19,571 nt of DNA, from contig CABUVF010000023.1 in NCBI GenBank assembly GCA_902494945.1, positions 1 to 19,571 of the forward strand, given 5' to 3'. The translations under genes were made by a program, and so were the position numbers. Below are positions 1 to 8,262 of this stretch, piece after piece. The number at the start of each line of letters is the position of its first letter. Position 1 is the first letter of the stretch. The notes beneath the pieces are model-generated. The model did not search any database and was not told where the DNA came from. It saw only the letters and a program-made list of their open reading frames with translations. Origin of the DNA: an uncultured Collinsella sp. (GTDB lineage: Bacteria; Actinomycetota; Coriobacteriia; Coriobacteriales; Coriobacteriaceae).

Positions 1-93
1 CTACAAATCCGAAATCTGACTACTGAATAGACTGTCTAACTAAATTGCGAGCGGCACTAACCAGTCCTTTTGCTTGCGCCCGGGAGGGCGCAT

Positions 94-180
94 ATGAAGT
101 TTATCGCGAGTTCCGCACGAACAGGAGGCCACTTAATGTGGCCTCCGTCGTGAGCAGGACTGTAGAGCAGGAAACTTCAT
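94..180 (+). ncRNA. Candidate structured RNA element with three nested helices
   Basis: Three helices nest inside each other. The outer helix is 9 bp (ATGAAGTTT at 94-102 with AAACTTCAT at 172-180). A middle helix of 5 bp joins 116-120 to 148-152. The apical helix is 9 bp, GGAGGCCAC (124-132) with GTGGCCTCC (138-146), closing a TTAAT loop. All pairs are Watson-Crick. Unpaired joining segments at 103-115 and 153-171 would form an internal loop, as in ligand- or protein-binding RNAs. No U-run follows, so it is not a simple terminator. The family is not recognised. The strand is assigned by the direction of rnj, and the minus strand would fold the same way. Confidence 0.4.
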
Positions 181-283
181 CAGTGCCCGCCCCACGGGAA
201 ACCGGCGGGATAGACCAGTTCAGATGGGGCTTTGATGCATGGGTGGTCTGTTGTTGTGCAAATGGGTATCATACTGTAGTTAT

Positions 284-303
284 TGCATCGACTCTGCGAT
301 GCA
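284..303 (+). other. Hairpin in the rnj upstream region
   Basis: TGCATCG (284-290) pairs perfectly with CGATGCA (297-303) around a six-base loop, and the following bases read TGTTTGTACGTT. It could act as a weak terminator or attenuator ahead of rnj, but the T-run is broken, so this is only a possibility. Confidence 0.3.
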
Positions 304-391
304 TGTTTGTACGTTCCCGACGGTCGGTTTGCCAGAAGCGCCCCGTCGGTTGTTCCAGACCCGTTTCGAAGAAAGGAAACCACACTAACCT

Positions 392-2062
392 ATGGCAGCT
401 AAAAAATCATCTCCCTTGAAGATCATCCCGCTCGGCGGCCTTGATGGCATCGGCAAGAACATGACGGTCTTCGAGTGCGGCGACGACATGGTGCTCGTCG
501 ACGCCGGTCTTATGTTCCCGGATGACTCCCAGCCCGGTATCGACCTGGTGCTTCCCGACTACACCTATGTTCTGGAGAACGAGGAGAAGCTCCGCGGTAT
601 CATCGTTACTCACGGCCACGAGGACCACACCGGTTCGCTTCCGTACCTGCTGCAGGACCTCAACAACAAGGTGCCCATCTTCTCGAGCAAGCTGACGCTC
701 GGTTTTATCGAGGGCAAGCTTTCTGAGTTCCGCATCCGCGCACCCAAGTTCCGCGAGGTCAAGGGCGGCAGCCATGTCAACCTCGGCGGCATCTCGCTCG
801 ACTTCTTCTCGATGACGCACTCCATCCCCGGCGCTCTGGGCGTGTTCATCCGCACCAATCAGGGCACCGTTATGCACACCGGCGACTTTAAGCTCGACCA
901 GACGCCCATCGATGGCGTCACGCCCGACTATGCCGCTATCAGCCGCTTTGCCAAGCAGGGCATCGACCTGCTGCTTTCCGACTCCACTAATGCCACGGTT
1001 CCCGGCTTTACCAAGTCCGAGGCCGAGGTTGGTCCCAACCTGCTGCACGCCATCAAGAACGCCCCGGGTCGCGTGTTCGTCGCATCGTTCTCGAGCCACA
1101 TCCATCGTTTGCAGCAGATCTGCGATGCCGCCCGCAAGTGCGGCCGTAAGGTCGTTGTGACCGGTCGCTCCATGCTCACGAACACCCGCGTGGCGCGCGA
1201 GCTCGGTTATCTCAACATCGATGATGCCGATATCATCGATGCCTTCGATATTGATAACCTGCCTGACGACAAGATCGTCGTCATGTGCACTGGTTCGCAG
1301 GGCGAGCCGCTGTCGGCCCTGTCCCGCATGGCCAATGGCGAGCACAAGACGCTCTCCATCCACGAGGGCGATACCGTTATCCTTTCGGCAACTCCCGTTC
1401 CTGGCAACGAGAAGGCCGTCCAGCAGGTCGTCAACAGCCTGGCCAAGCTCGGCTGCGACGTGTGGGATAAGAACCGCGCTCTCGTCCACGTCTCGGGTCA
1501 CGGTAGCCAGGAGGAGCTCAAGCTCCTGATGGCCATGGCCAAGCCCACGTACTTTATGCCGGTTCACGGTGAGGCCGTGCATCTGCGCGCCCATGCCCAG
1601 CTGGCCCGCAAGATGGGCATCAAGGACGATCATATCTTTATCCTCGATAACGGCGACACGCTCGAGATGCGCGGTGGTATCGTCAAGCGCGGTACGCCCG
1701 TCGAGTCCGGTGTCGTTTACGTCGACGGCCTGCGTATCGGCGATACCGACCCCATCGTCCTGCGCGATCGCCAGAAGCTCGCCAACGACGGTATGGTCAC
1801 GGCCGTTGCCATCGTCTCCCTCAAACACAAGAAGATCGAGGCCATCGAGTTCTCGGGCCGCGGCGTCTCGTTTGCCATCGACGACCAGTTCTCCGAGGAT
1901 GCCTCCGCGTCCATTATGAAGACGATCGAGAAGGGTAAGTTTAGCTTTACCAGCAGCGGTTCCGATGCCATTCGCAAGGCCGTGCGCGATTCGCTCTCTA
2001 ACTTTATCTGGAGCCGTACGCGCACCCGTCCGATGATCATCCCGGTCGTCATGGAGGTTTAG
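392..2062 (+). CDS. rnj: Ribonuclease J
   Basis: RNase J is a metallo-beta-lactamase/beta-CASP ribonuclease with endonuclease and 5'-3' exonuclease activity, acting in cytoplasmic mRNA decay and rRNA maturation. The 556-residue length is the usual family size. The zinc-ligand motif HGHEDH lies at residues 74-79, with His143, the TGDFKLD motif at 163-169 and the SDST motif near 196-199. The beta-CASP signatures follow as SSHIHR (234-239), GHGSQEE (369-375) and PVHGE (390-394), then a C-terminal domain of about 110 residues. The family's core begins right after the chosen ATG (KIIPLGGLDGIGKN), so this start fits. The ribosome binding site GAAAGGAAA (371-379) is unusually far, about 12-14 nt upstream. 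It is first in a long plus-strand cluster, and the ftsK start lies 2 nt after its stop codon. Confidence 0.96.
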   Translation: MAAKKSSPLKIIPLGGLDGIGKNMTVFECGDDMVLVDAGLMFPDDSQPGIDLVLPDYTYVLENEEKLRGIIVTHGHEDHTGSLPYLLQDLNNKVPIFSSKLTLGFIEGKLSEFRIRAPKFREVKGGSHVNLGGISLDFFSMTHSIPGALGVFIRTNQGTVMHTGDFKLDQTPIDGVTPDYAAISRFAKQGIDLLLSDSTNATVPGFTKSEAEVGPNLLHAIKNAPGRVFVASFSSHIHRLQQICDAARKCGRKVVVTGRSMLTNTRVARELGYLNIDDADIIDAFDIDNLPDDKIVVMCTGSQGEPLSALSRMANGEHKTLSIHEGDTVILSATPVPGNEKAVQQVVNSLAKLGCDVWDKNRALVHVSGHGSQEELKLLMAMAKPTYFMPVHGEAVHLRAHAQLARKMGIKDDHIFILDNGDTLEMRGGIVKRGTPVESGVVYVDGLRIGDTDPIVLRDRQKLANDGMVTAVAIVSLKHKKIEAIEFSGRGVSFAIDDQFSEDASASIMKTIEKGKFSFTSSGSDAIRKAVRDSLSNFIWSRTRTRPMIIPVVMEV

Positions 2063-2063
2063 T

Positions 2064-4841
2064 TTGGCGCGCGGATCTGCACAAAACGCCAAAGGCAATA
2101 AGGCCAATAACCAACCGGCATCTGCTAAGGGTGCCGGTTCCCATCTGCGTGCCAATAAGGGCCATGAGGCAGACTTCGACGATTTTGAGCCCTTGGTCGA
2201 GCCTTCGGCCAATCGCGATATCGCCGGCGTGGTCATTGCCGTTTTGGCGATCGCTTCCTTCATTGCCGTGATCTCACCGGCAACAGCGCCCGTGACGGCT
2301 GCTGTTGCCGGGTTCTATCACCTGGGCTTTGGCCTGGGCGCCTACGTGCTGCCGATCGTCATCTTGCTGTTTGCCGCCACGCTCTTTTTGGGTGAGGACT
2401 CGCCGCTCAACGTGCGCTCTGTTGCGGGCGGTGCCGTGGTCTTTATCGCCGTCGTCTCCATTCTTTCGCTGATGGTGCCGGGCACGAGCGATTCGTGCGA
2501 CCTTATGTTTACGCCGCAGAACCTTTCCGTGTCGGGTGGCTACATTGGTGCGTTTATTGCGAGTGCGCTGCAGAATGCCCTGGGTAAGCCTGTCGCGATG
2601 GTGGTCCTGTTGGGTCTGGCCGTCGTTGGTTTTGTCATCATTGGCTTTTCGGTGGGCGGTGTGCTGCGCTCTGCCCGCGATCGTGCGGCAGATTTTGCCG
2701 AACGCCGTCGTGCCGATGTCAACGCCAGCCCGTGGGGTGACGACGAAGCCCTGTCGGTGCCCGGCGTTGCCCGTCCGCACCTGAGCATTCTTCGTCAAAA
2801 GGGCTCCGATGCTGCCGTGACCACGGTCATGGGCAACGATGTGGACCCGGTTTTGGACGATGACGACGAGGACGATGACCCATTTGTCGACGTATCCGAG
2901 TCGGTTGAAGCCGAGCGCGCCAAGACCACGCTGCTGCCGCGCCGCCATGCCAAGAAGGGCAAGGCTGCGCCCAAGCTCAACACAAGCGAGCCCGACCCTT
3001 CTTGGTCCGATAGCGAGATTGAGCTCACCGAGGGTGACGACGAGGACGACGAGGCTCCGCTCGAGACCGCCAAGACAACCTTGCTGCCGCGTCGCCACGC
3101 CAAGCGCGGGCAGGTCACTGGACAGCTTTCGATGGAGGACGATCCGGACAAGATCGACGAGTCCGAGCCGCCGTTTGCCGTGAATCCCGTCTCGGCCGCA
3201 CCTCAGATTCCCGACTTCCTGAAGCATCCCAAGGTTGCCGATGCGCCTGCCACGAGTGCTGTCGAATCGGCTGCGGCTCGTGATGGGGGAGTGGACGACG
3301 GCGCCGCAGATAACGAGGGCGAAGAAGAGGACGGCCTCAAGCTTCCGCCGCTCGAAATCCTACATGCCAACCCGCAGTCGGCTTCTGCCGCGTCTTCGGA
3401 TAAGGAGCTGGAGCAGACCGCTGAGTCACTGCAATCCACCTTGCTTGAGTTTGGCCGCAGTGCCCGCGTGGTCGGCTGGATCGCCGGCCCCACGGTGACG
3501 ACCTTTAAGCTGCAACCTGGCGAGGGCGAGCGCGTGAGCAAGATTTCGAGCCTCGAGGACGATATTGCGCTTTCGCTCGCCGCCCAGTCGGTTCGTATCT
3601 TTGCCCCGATCCCCGGCACCTCGCTCGTGGGCATCGAGATTCCCAACCGCAAGCGCCAGAACGTCAATCTGGGCGACGTACTGCCCTATGTGAAGGGCGG
3701 TCCGCTCGAGCTTGCCATCGGCCGCGACGCCGAGGGCACGCCGGTCGTCGCCGACCTCGCCAAGATGCCTCACCTGTTGATCGCCGGTACGACCGGTTCT
3801 GGTAAGTCGGTGATGATCAATTCCATCATCACGACCTTGCTCATGCGCGCCCTTCCCGAGGACGTTCGCCTGATCATGGTCGACCCCAAGCGCGTCGAGC
3901 TTGCGGGCTATAACGGTCTGCCGCATCTCTATGTGCCCGTGGTGACCGAGCCCAAGCAGGCCGCGAGCGCCCTGCAGTGGGCCGTGTCCGAAATGGAGCG
4001 CCGCCTGAAGGTATTCGAACGCCTCAACGTCCGTAAGATTTCGACCTATAACGAAAAGCAGGCCGCCGGCGAGTTTGAGCATTACGACAACCCGCCTCAA
4101 AAGATGCCCTACCTGGTCATTATCATTGACGAGCTCTCTGACCTGATGATGGTTGCCGGTAAGGATGTCGAGGCCTCGATCGTGCGTATTGCACAGCTGG
4201 GCCGCGCCGCCGGTATTCACCTGATCGTTGCCACGCAGCGCCCCAGCTCCAACGTGGTGACGGGCCTTATCAAGGCCAACATCACCAACCGCATCGCCTT
4301 TAACGTCGCCACGGGCATCGACTCGCGCGTCATCATCGACCAGATGGGTGCCGAGAAGCTCACCGGTTTGGGCGACATGCTGTTCTCCAAGGTCGACTGG
4401 GGCAAGCCCCGCCGTATCCAGGGCTGCTTTGTCTCGGACGACGAAATCAACGAGATTGTCGAGTTCGTTAAGTCGCAGAGCGAGCCCGACTACCACGAGG
4501 AGATTCTGTCCGCCGTGGCGCCCGCTTCCATGTCCATGGCTGGTGGCGGCATTGTCCGCACCGGAGGCGCCGAGCCGCAAGACGATGATCCGCTCATTTG
4601 GGAAGCCGCCCATATTGTGGTGGAATCGCAGCTGGGCTCCACATCTGGCCTGCAACGCCGCCTGAAGGTTGGCTATGCGCGTGCCGGGCGTATTATGGAC
4701 ATGCTGGAAGAAAAGGGTGTCGTCGGCCCGCCCGACGGTTCCAAGCCGCGCGAGGTCCTGTTGGACGAGGAGGGGCTTGCCGCGCTGGAATCTGTCGACG
4801 CCGAGATGGCACGTGAAGATCGTGAGTTTGGAGGATTCTGA
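2064..4841 (+). CDS. ftsK: DNA translocase FtsK/SpoIIIE
   Basis: This is a membrane-anchored hexameric ATPase that pumps DNA through the division septum and clears chromosome dimers. The N-terminus carries about four hydrophobic segments (near residues 52-71, 93-110, 119-138 and 176-198). An acidic, disordered linker of about 230 residues follows. The motor has Walker A GTTGSGKS (575-582) and Walker B VIIIDE (685-690). The C-terminal winged-helix gamma domain (about 842-905) is the DNA-orienting part of the family. A TTG start is chosen because GGAGG (2053-2057) lies six bases before it and no nearby ATG fits. The linker contains two copies of the 12-residue motif AKTTLLPRRHAK (286-297 and 336-347), listed separately. 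The stop overlaps the next start by one base (TGATG). Confidence 0.96.
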   Translation: MARGSAQNAKGNKANNQPASAKGAGSHLRANKGHEADFDDFEPLVEPSANRDIAGVVIAVLAIASFIAVISPATAPVTAAVAGFYHLGFGLGAYVLPIVILLFAATLFLGEDSPLNVRSVAGGAVVFIAVVSILSLMVPGTSDSCDLMFTPQNLSVSGGYIGAFIASALQNALGKPVAMVVLLGLAVVGFVIIGFSVGGVLRSARDRAADFAERRRADVNASPWGDDEALSVPGVARPHLSILRQKGSDAAVTTVMGNDVDPVLDDDDEDDDPFVDVSESVEAERAKTTLLPRRHAKKGKAAPKLNTSEPDPSWSDSEIELTEGDDEDDEAPLETAKTTLLPRRHAKRGQVTGQLSMEDDPDKIDESEPPFAVNPVSAAPQIPDFLKHPKVADAPATSAVESAAARDGGVDDGAADNEGEEEDGLKLPPLEILHANPQSASAASSDKELEQTAESLQSTLLEFGRSARVVGWIAGPTVTTFKLQPGEGERVSKISSLEDDIALSLAAQSVRIFAPIPGTSLVGIEIPNRKRQNVNLGDVLPYVKGGPLELAIGRDAEGTPVVADLAKMPHLLIAGTTGSGKSVMINSIITTLLMRALPEDVRLIMVDPKRVELAGYNGLPHLYVPVVTEPKQAASALQWAVSEMERRLKVFERLNVRKISTYNEKQAAGEFEHYDNPPQKMPYLVIIIDELSDLMMVAGKDVEASIVRIAQLGRAAGIHLIVATQRPSSNVVTGLIKANITNRIAFNVATGIDSRVIIDQMGAEKLTGLGDMLFSKVDWGKPRRIQGCFVSDDEINEIVEFVKSQSEPDYHEEILSAVAPASMSMAGGGIVRTGGAEPQDDDPLIWEAAHIVVESQLGSTSGLQRRLKVGYARAGRIMDMLEEKGVVGPPDGSKPREVLLDEEGLAALESVDAEMAREDREFGGF
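2919..3104 (+). repeat. Two copies of a 12-residue motif in the FtsK linker
   Basis: AKTTLLPRRHAK is encoded at 2919-2954 and again at 3069-3104, 150 bases apart. Both copies are flanked by aspartate/glutamate-rich stretches and are followed by basic residues. Five of the twelve codons differ between copies, all synonymously, so the protein sequence rather than the DNA appears to be held constant. This looks like a short linear interaction motif. Confidence 0.75.
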
Positions 4842-6352
4842 TGGCTGCACGCTTTGGTGACATGCTGCTCGAGCAGCGTCGCCGAATGGGCCTTTCCATT
4901 CAGCAGGTCGCCAACACCATCAAAATCAGGCCGCAGATCATCGAGTTTTTCGAGACCGGTAACTTTGCTTCGATGCCGCCGCGCGGCTATGCGCAGGGCA
5001 TGATTTCGAGCTATGCTCGTTTTTTGGGCCTCAATCCGCGCGAGGTCGTCAATGCCTACTTTGACGAACTGATGGCATACGAACGCGAGACGTCGCAGCA
5101 GGGCGGTCGTTTCCAGGACGCCGCCGGCTACGTCAATTCGCGTTCCTCGGTCGATAACGGGCGCTTCCTGATGGTTCAGGGCGGTCGTTCGACTCGCTAT
5201 GGACAGCGTCCTCAGCAGGCCGGTTATATTACCGAGACGGGTTCGGGCGAGGAGATTCGCTCGCAGCGTGACCGGTTCCGCAGTACGCCGATGCCCGAGG
5301 ACCGTGCACTTCCCGCTGCCCGCGGCGTGGCGCGTGACCCTCGTGCCGGCTACGGCGACGGCGGCTATTCCGATCGCGGTTACCGTTGTGCCTCTACGGG
5401 ACGCTCTCGCGGTGGCTATGCGGATGCCGATACCACGCAGGTGACGCCGCGTCTTCGCTCTCAATCTCAGCCGTGTGGCCAGCGCCCTTCGGCTCCGCGT
5501 TCGGGCCAGCGTGGCTATCAAGGCCGCGGTGAACTTGCGCCCCGCTCGGGTCAGCGCGGCCTTCAGGGCCAGGGTGGCTATCGTGGCCGTTCCGATAGCA
5601 ATCGTGGTCGTATGCCTCAGGGAGGTGGCCGCAGCAGTTCCAGTCGTGGACGCGGCGGATCTCGTACTCCTCAAAACAACGGGCTCGATCCGCGTATCGT
5701 CTACGCTGGCATCGGTGCCGTGGCGTTGCTGCTGATCGTGCTCATCGTGGTACTTCTGCGCGGCTGCGCATCTTCGACGCCCGAAACCACGCCCGAGACG
5801 CCTGCTGCTACCATGACGACGACCAAGAAGTCTTCTAAGAAGACCGAAACGGTCGACGAGGACGAAGACACCGATGAGGCGACGGATGAGTCGACCGGTT
5901 CGGACGCCACCAAGACGACGGCTAAAAAGGAAGAGAACGAGGCGACGAAGGTCAAGGTCTCCGTTGCCAAGGGAAAGACCGCGTGGATTGAGGTCAAGGT
6001 CGACGGAAAGTCGGTCTATGGCGCCCAGGCGACTGGCCCCTTTGAGCAGGAGTACACGCCCGAGTCCTCGATCGAGATCACCACGTCCAAGCCTTCCGAT
6101 GTCACCGTTACCAAGAATGGCGAAAAGGTCCGTTACGATACCAAGACTTCGGGCGTGGCGCGTGTGACGATCACCGTTCCCAAGAAGGAGACGACCGATT
6201 CCGAGAATGGTGAAAGTTCTGATGGTGCCGACACCACCGACGGTACCGATACCACCGACGGCACCGATGCCCAGTCCACGGATGGCGCCGATGCCGCAAC
6301 TGACGGTCAGACGCCCACCGATTCTACCGACTATTCGTACGATAGCTATTAA
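4841..6352 (+). CDS. rodZ: RodZ-like membrane protein with N-terminal helix-turn-helix and RG-rich linker
   Basis: RodZ-family proteins link the cell-shape and cell-wall machinery to the membrane. Residues 4-75 form the helix-turn-helix domain typical of the family (FGDMLLEQRRRMGLSIQQVA onward). A long, low-complexity arginine/glycine/glutamine-rich cytoplasmic segment (about 85-280) contains the near-repeat APRSGQRG at 218-225 and 233-240. One membrane helix lies at about 286-307. The extracytoplasmic part has a Thr/Asp/Lys linker, a beta-rich DUF4115-like domain (about 367-447) and an acidic Thr/Asp/Gly tail. At 503 residues it is long for the family, mostly because of disorder. GGAGGA (4830-4835) sits five bases before the ATG, and the start overlaps the ftsK stop. 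Bacillus also has a RodZ-like gene in the ftsK-pgsA interval. A role in shape is inferred. Confidence 0.8.
   Translation: MAARFGDMLLEQRRRMGLSIQQVANTIKIRPQIIEFFETGNFASMPPRGYAQGMISSYARFLGLNPREVVNAYFDELMAYERETSQQGGRFQDAAGYVNSRSSVDNGRFLMVQGGRSTRYGQRPQQAGYITETGSGEEIRSQRDRFRSTPMPEDRALPAARGVARDPRAGYGDGGYSDRGYRCASTGRSRGGYADADTTQVTPRLRSQSQPCGQRPSAPRSGQRGYQGRGELAPRSGQRGLQGQGGYRGRSDSNRGRMPQGGGRSSSSRGRGGSRTPQNNGLDPRIVYAGIGAVALLLIVLIVVLLRGCASSTPETTPETPAATMTTTKKSSKKTETVDEDEDTDEATDESTGSDATKTTAKKEENEATKVKVSVAKGKTAWIEVKVDGKSVYGAQATGPFEQEYTPESSIEITTSKPSDVTVTKNGEKVRYDTKTSGVARVTITVPKKETTDSENGESSDGADTTDGTDTTDGTDAQSTDGADAATDGQTPTDSTDYSYDSY
5492..5575 (+). repeat. Tandem near-repeat encoding an Arg/Gly/Gln-rich segment of the RodZ-like protein
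   Basis: Residues 218-230 (APRSGQRGYQGRG) and 233-245 (APRSGQRGLQGQG) are near-identical 13-residue units separated by two residues. They lie inside a larger region rich in RG and RGG triplets, predicted to be disordered and cytoplasmic. Confidence 0.65.
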
Positions 6353-6378
6353 GCCGCTCGTACGCGAAAGGAAACATC

Positions 6379-6876
6379 ATGGCTAAAGATTCCAGCTTCG
6401 ACGTCGTGTCCGAGGTCAATATGCAAGAGGTCGACAACGCCTTCCAGCAGACCACGCGCGAGATTTCCCAGCGCTATGACCTGAAGGATTCCGGCGCCAC
6501 GATTGAGCTTTCGAAGGGCGACAAGCTCTTTACGATCAACGCCCCGGCCGACTTTGTCTCCAAGCAGATCATCGATGTCCTGAGCTCCAAGCTCATCAAG
6601 CGCGGCATCGACCTCAAGGCTGTTTCGTGGGATGCTCCGCAGGCGGCATCGGGCGGCACCGTGCGCGTGCTCGGCCATATCGTCGAGGGTATCGACCAGG
6701 CGACCGCCAAGAAGATCAACAAGGACATCAAGGACCAAAAGCTCAAGGTCAAGGTGACCATCGAAGCTGACAAGCTGCGTGTTTCCTCTGCTTCGAAGGA
6801 CGCGTTGCAGACCGTGATTCAGTTCCTGCGCGACCAGGACTACGGCCAGCCGCTGCAGTTCACCAACTACCGCTAA
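6379..6876 (+). CDS. yajQ: YajQ family nucleotide-binding protein
   Basis: YajQ proteins are small cytoplasmic proteins of two linked KH/ferredoxin-like folds that bind nucleotides. Some members in other bacteria bind cyclic di-GMP or act as RNA/DNA-associated factors. The 165-residue protein has the family's usual length and N-terminal pattern (SSFDVVSEVNMQEVDNA at residues 5-21), and its C-terminal signature includes LRDQDYGQPLQFTNYR. GAAAGGAAA (6366-6374) precedes the ATG at good spacing. It lies 26 bases after the rodZ-like gene and 27 bases before rimO, so it is probably co-transcribed. The ligand in this organism cannot be told from sequence, and I see no GGDEF or EAL protein in the window. 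Confidence 0.92.
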   Translation: MAKDSSFDVVSEVNMQEVDNAFQQTTREISQRYDLKDSGATIELSKGDKLFTINAPADFVSKQIIDVLSSKLIKRGIDLKAVSWDAPQAASGGTVRVLGHIVEGIDQATAKKINKDIKDQKLKVKVTIEADKLRVSSASKDALQTVIQFLRDQDYGQPLQFTNYR

Positions 6877-6903
6877 TATCATTCGAAAGGACCGCTCTCC
6901 AAC

Positions 6904-8253
6904 ATGGATACACCGTTGGGCTCCGTGCTCTACATCACCCTCGGGTGCGCCAAGAACGAGGTCGATACCGACCGCATGCGTTCTCTTTTGACCGCCGCAG
7001 GCTACGAGGAGGCATTCGACCCGCAGGAGGCCGATATCGCCATCGTCAATACGTGCTCGTTCCTCGCCTCCGCAACGTCCGAGAGCATCGAGACCACGCT
7101 CGAGCTCGCCAACGAGGTGCAGGACGGCGTTCGTTCTTGCCCCATCGTCATGTGCGGCTGTGTGCCGTCGCGCTATGGCGACGACCTGCCTGACGAGCTG
7201 CCCGAGGTCGCTGCCTTTGTGAAGGCCGACGAGGAAGACGGCATCGTGGCAGTCATCGATGGCGTGCTGGGTGTCGAGCGTGAGATCGCGGCCTATATCC
7301 CTCAGGTCAAGCGTACCGTCGAGGGTGCCGTTGCCTACGTCAAGATTTCCGATGGCTGCAATCGTTTTTGCAGCTTCTGCATGATCCCCTATATTCGCGG
7401 TCGTTATCACTCGCGCAATGCCGAGAGCATTATCTCCGAGGTGCGCGACCTGGTTGCCGGTGGCGTGCGCGAGATCGTGCTGATCGGCCAGGACACGGGC
7501 ATCTGGGGCACCGACTTTGCGGATGAGGACGTCGCCGAGGGCTCGCCGCGCAATTTGGCGCAGCTGCTGCGTGCCGTCGCCGAGGCCGTGCGCCCGCAGA
7601 ACGTCTGGGTCCGCGTGCTCTACCTGCAGCCCGAGGGCATGACCGATGAGCTCATCGAGACGATTCGCGATACGCCCGAGGTGCTGCCCTATATCGATAT
7701 CCCCGTGCAGCACTGCGACGCGCGCATTCTCAAGGCCATGCGTCGCTCCGGTTCGCGCCAGGAGCTCGAGGATCTGTTCCGCGACCTTCGCGAGCGCATC
7801 CCCGGCATCGTGATTCGTTCCACGGCCATGGTCGGCTTCCCGACCGAGACCGACGACGAGTTCCGCGACCTTATCGACTTTATGGACACCGTCGGCTTTG
7901 ATTACACGCGCGTCTTTGCCTACTCGCGTGAGGAGGGTAGCCTGGCCGCTAAGATGGAGGGCCAGGTCGACGAAGAGGTCAAGCTCGAGCGCGCCCAGGA
8001 GGCCATGGACCTGGCCGAGTCGCTCGGTTTTGCCGCCACCGCCGCACATGTGGGCGAGCGCGCCCAGGTGATTGTCGACGGTATCGAAGAGACCGAGGAT
8101 GGCGCCGAGCTGATCGGCCATGCCTGGTTCCAGGCGCCCGATTCCGATGGCGCGGTGCATCTGGACGCCAGCGAGGCGTCCGTGGGCGATATTCTGACCG
8201 TCGAGTTTACCGATAGCTTCTGCTACGAGCTTATCGGTCATGTTGTGGAGTAG
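6904..8253 (+). CDS. rimO: Ribosomal protein S12 methylthiotransferase RimO
   Basis: RimO is a radical-SAM iron-sulphur enzyme that adds a methylthio group to a conserved aspartate of ribosomal protein S12. The N-terminal cluster domain shows Cys15 (LGCAKNEVD), Cys51 (NTCSF) and Cys86 (GCVPSR). The radical-SAM motif CNRFCSFC gives Cys152, Cys156 and Cys159. A C-terminal TRAM-like domain covers about residues 380-449. LGCAKNEVD rather than FGCQMN separates it from the MiaB paralogue in the same window. Length (449) is normal. A ribosome binding site AAAGGA (6886-6891) lies about 12 bases upstream. pgsA starts nine bases after its stop, suggesting co-transcription. Confidence 0.95.
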   Translation: MDTPLGSVLYITLGCAKNEVDTDRMRSLLTAAGYEEAFDPQEADIAIVNTCSFLASATSESIETTLELANEVQDGVRSCPIVMCGCVPSRYGDDLPDELPEVAAFVKADEEDGIVAVIDGVLGVEREIAAYIPQVKRTVEGAVAYVKISDGCNRFCSFCMIPYIRGRYHSRNAESIISEVRDLVAGGVREIVLIGQDTGIWGTDFADEDVAEGSPRNLAQLLRAVAEAVRPQNVWVRVLYLQPEGMTDELIETIRDTPEVLPYIDIPVQHCDARILKAMRRSGSRQELEDLFRDLRERIPGIVIRSTAMVGFPTETDDEFRDLIDFMDTVGFDYTRVFAYSREEGSLAAKMEGQVDEEVKLERAQEAMDLAESLGFAATAAHVGERAQVIVDGIEETEDGAELIGHAWFQAPDSDGAVHLDASEASVGDILTVEFTDSFCYELIGHVVE

Positions 8254-8262
8254 GAGAGCGTC

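Larger units (their letters stand above)
1..391 (+). other. Gene-free, hairpin-rich region upstream of rnj (leader or unrecognised RNA)
   Basis: No reading frame here has a good ribosome binding site or a recognisable product. The stretch instead contains a run of perfect inverted repeats: 75-81/86-92, 94-102/172-180 (enclosing 116-120/148-152 and 124-132/138-146), 186-191/204-209, 212-217/244-249, 284-290/297-303 and 317-323/343-349. So many strong stems in succession suggest a structured transcript, either a long 5' leader of rnj or a separate RNA. I could not match it to tRNA, tmRNA, RNase P, SRP RNA or a riboswitch I know. A possible -10 (TATCAT, 267-272) lacks a good -35. The region may also contain the end of an upstream transcription unit lying outside the window. 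Confidence 0.5.

Noticed and set aside
94..180. tRNA, tmRNA, RNase P, SRP RNA or common riboswitch
   Set aside because: The conserved core sequences of these RNAs as I know them were looked for and not found. The element remains unassigned.
45..419. 124-residue open frame over the rnj upstream region
   Set aside because: It has no ribosome binding site, runs through several hairpins, overlaps the rnj start in another frame and has a composition unlike the real genes.
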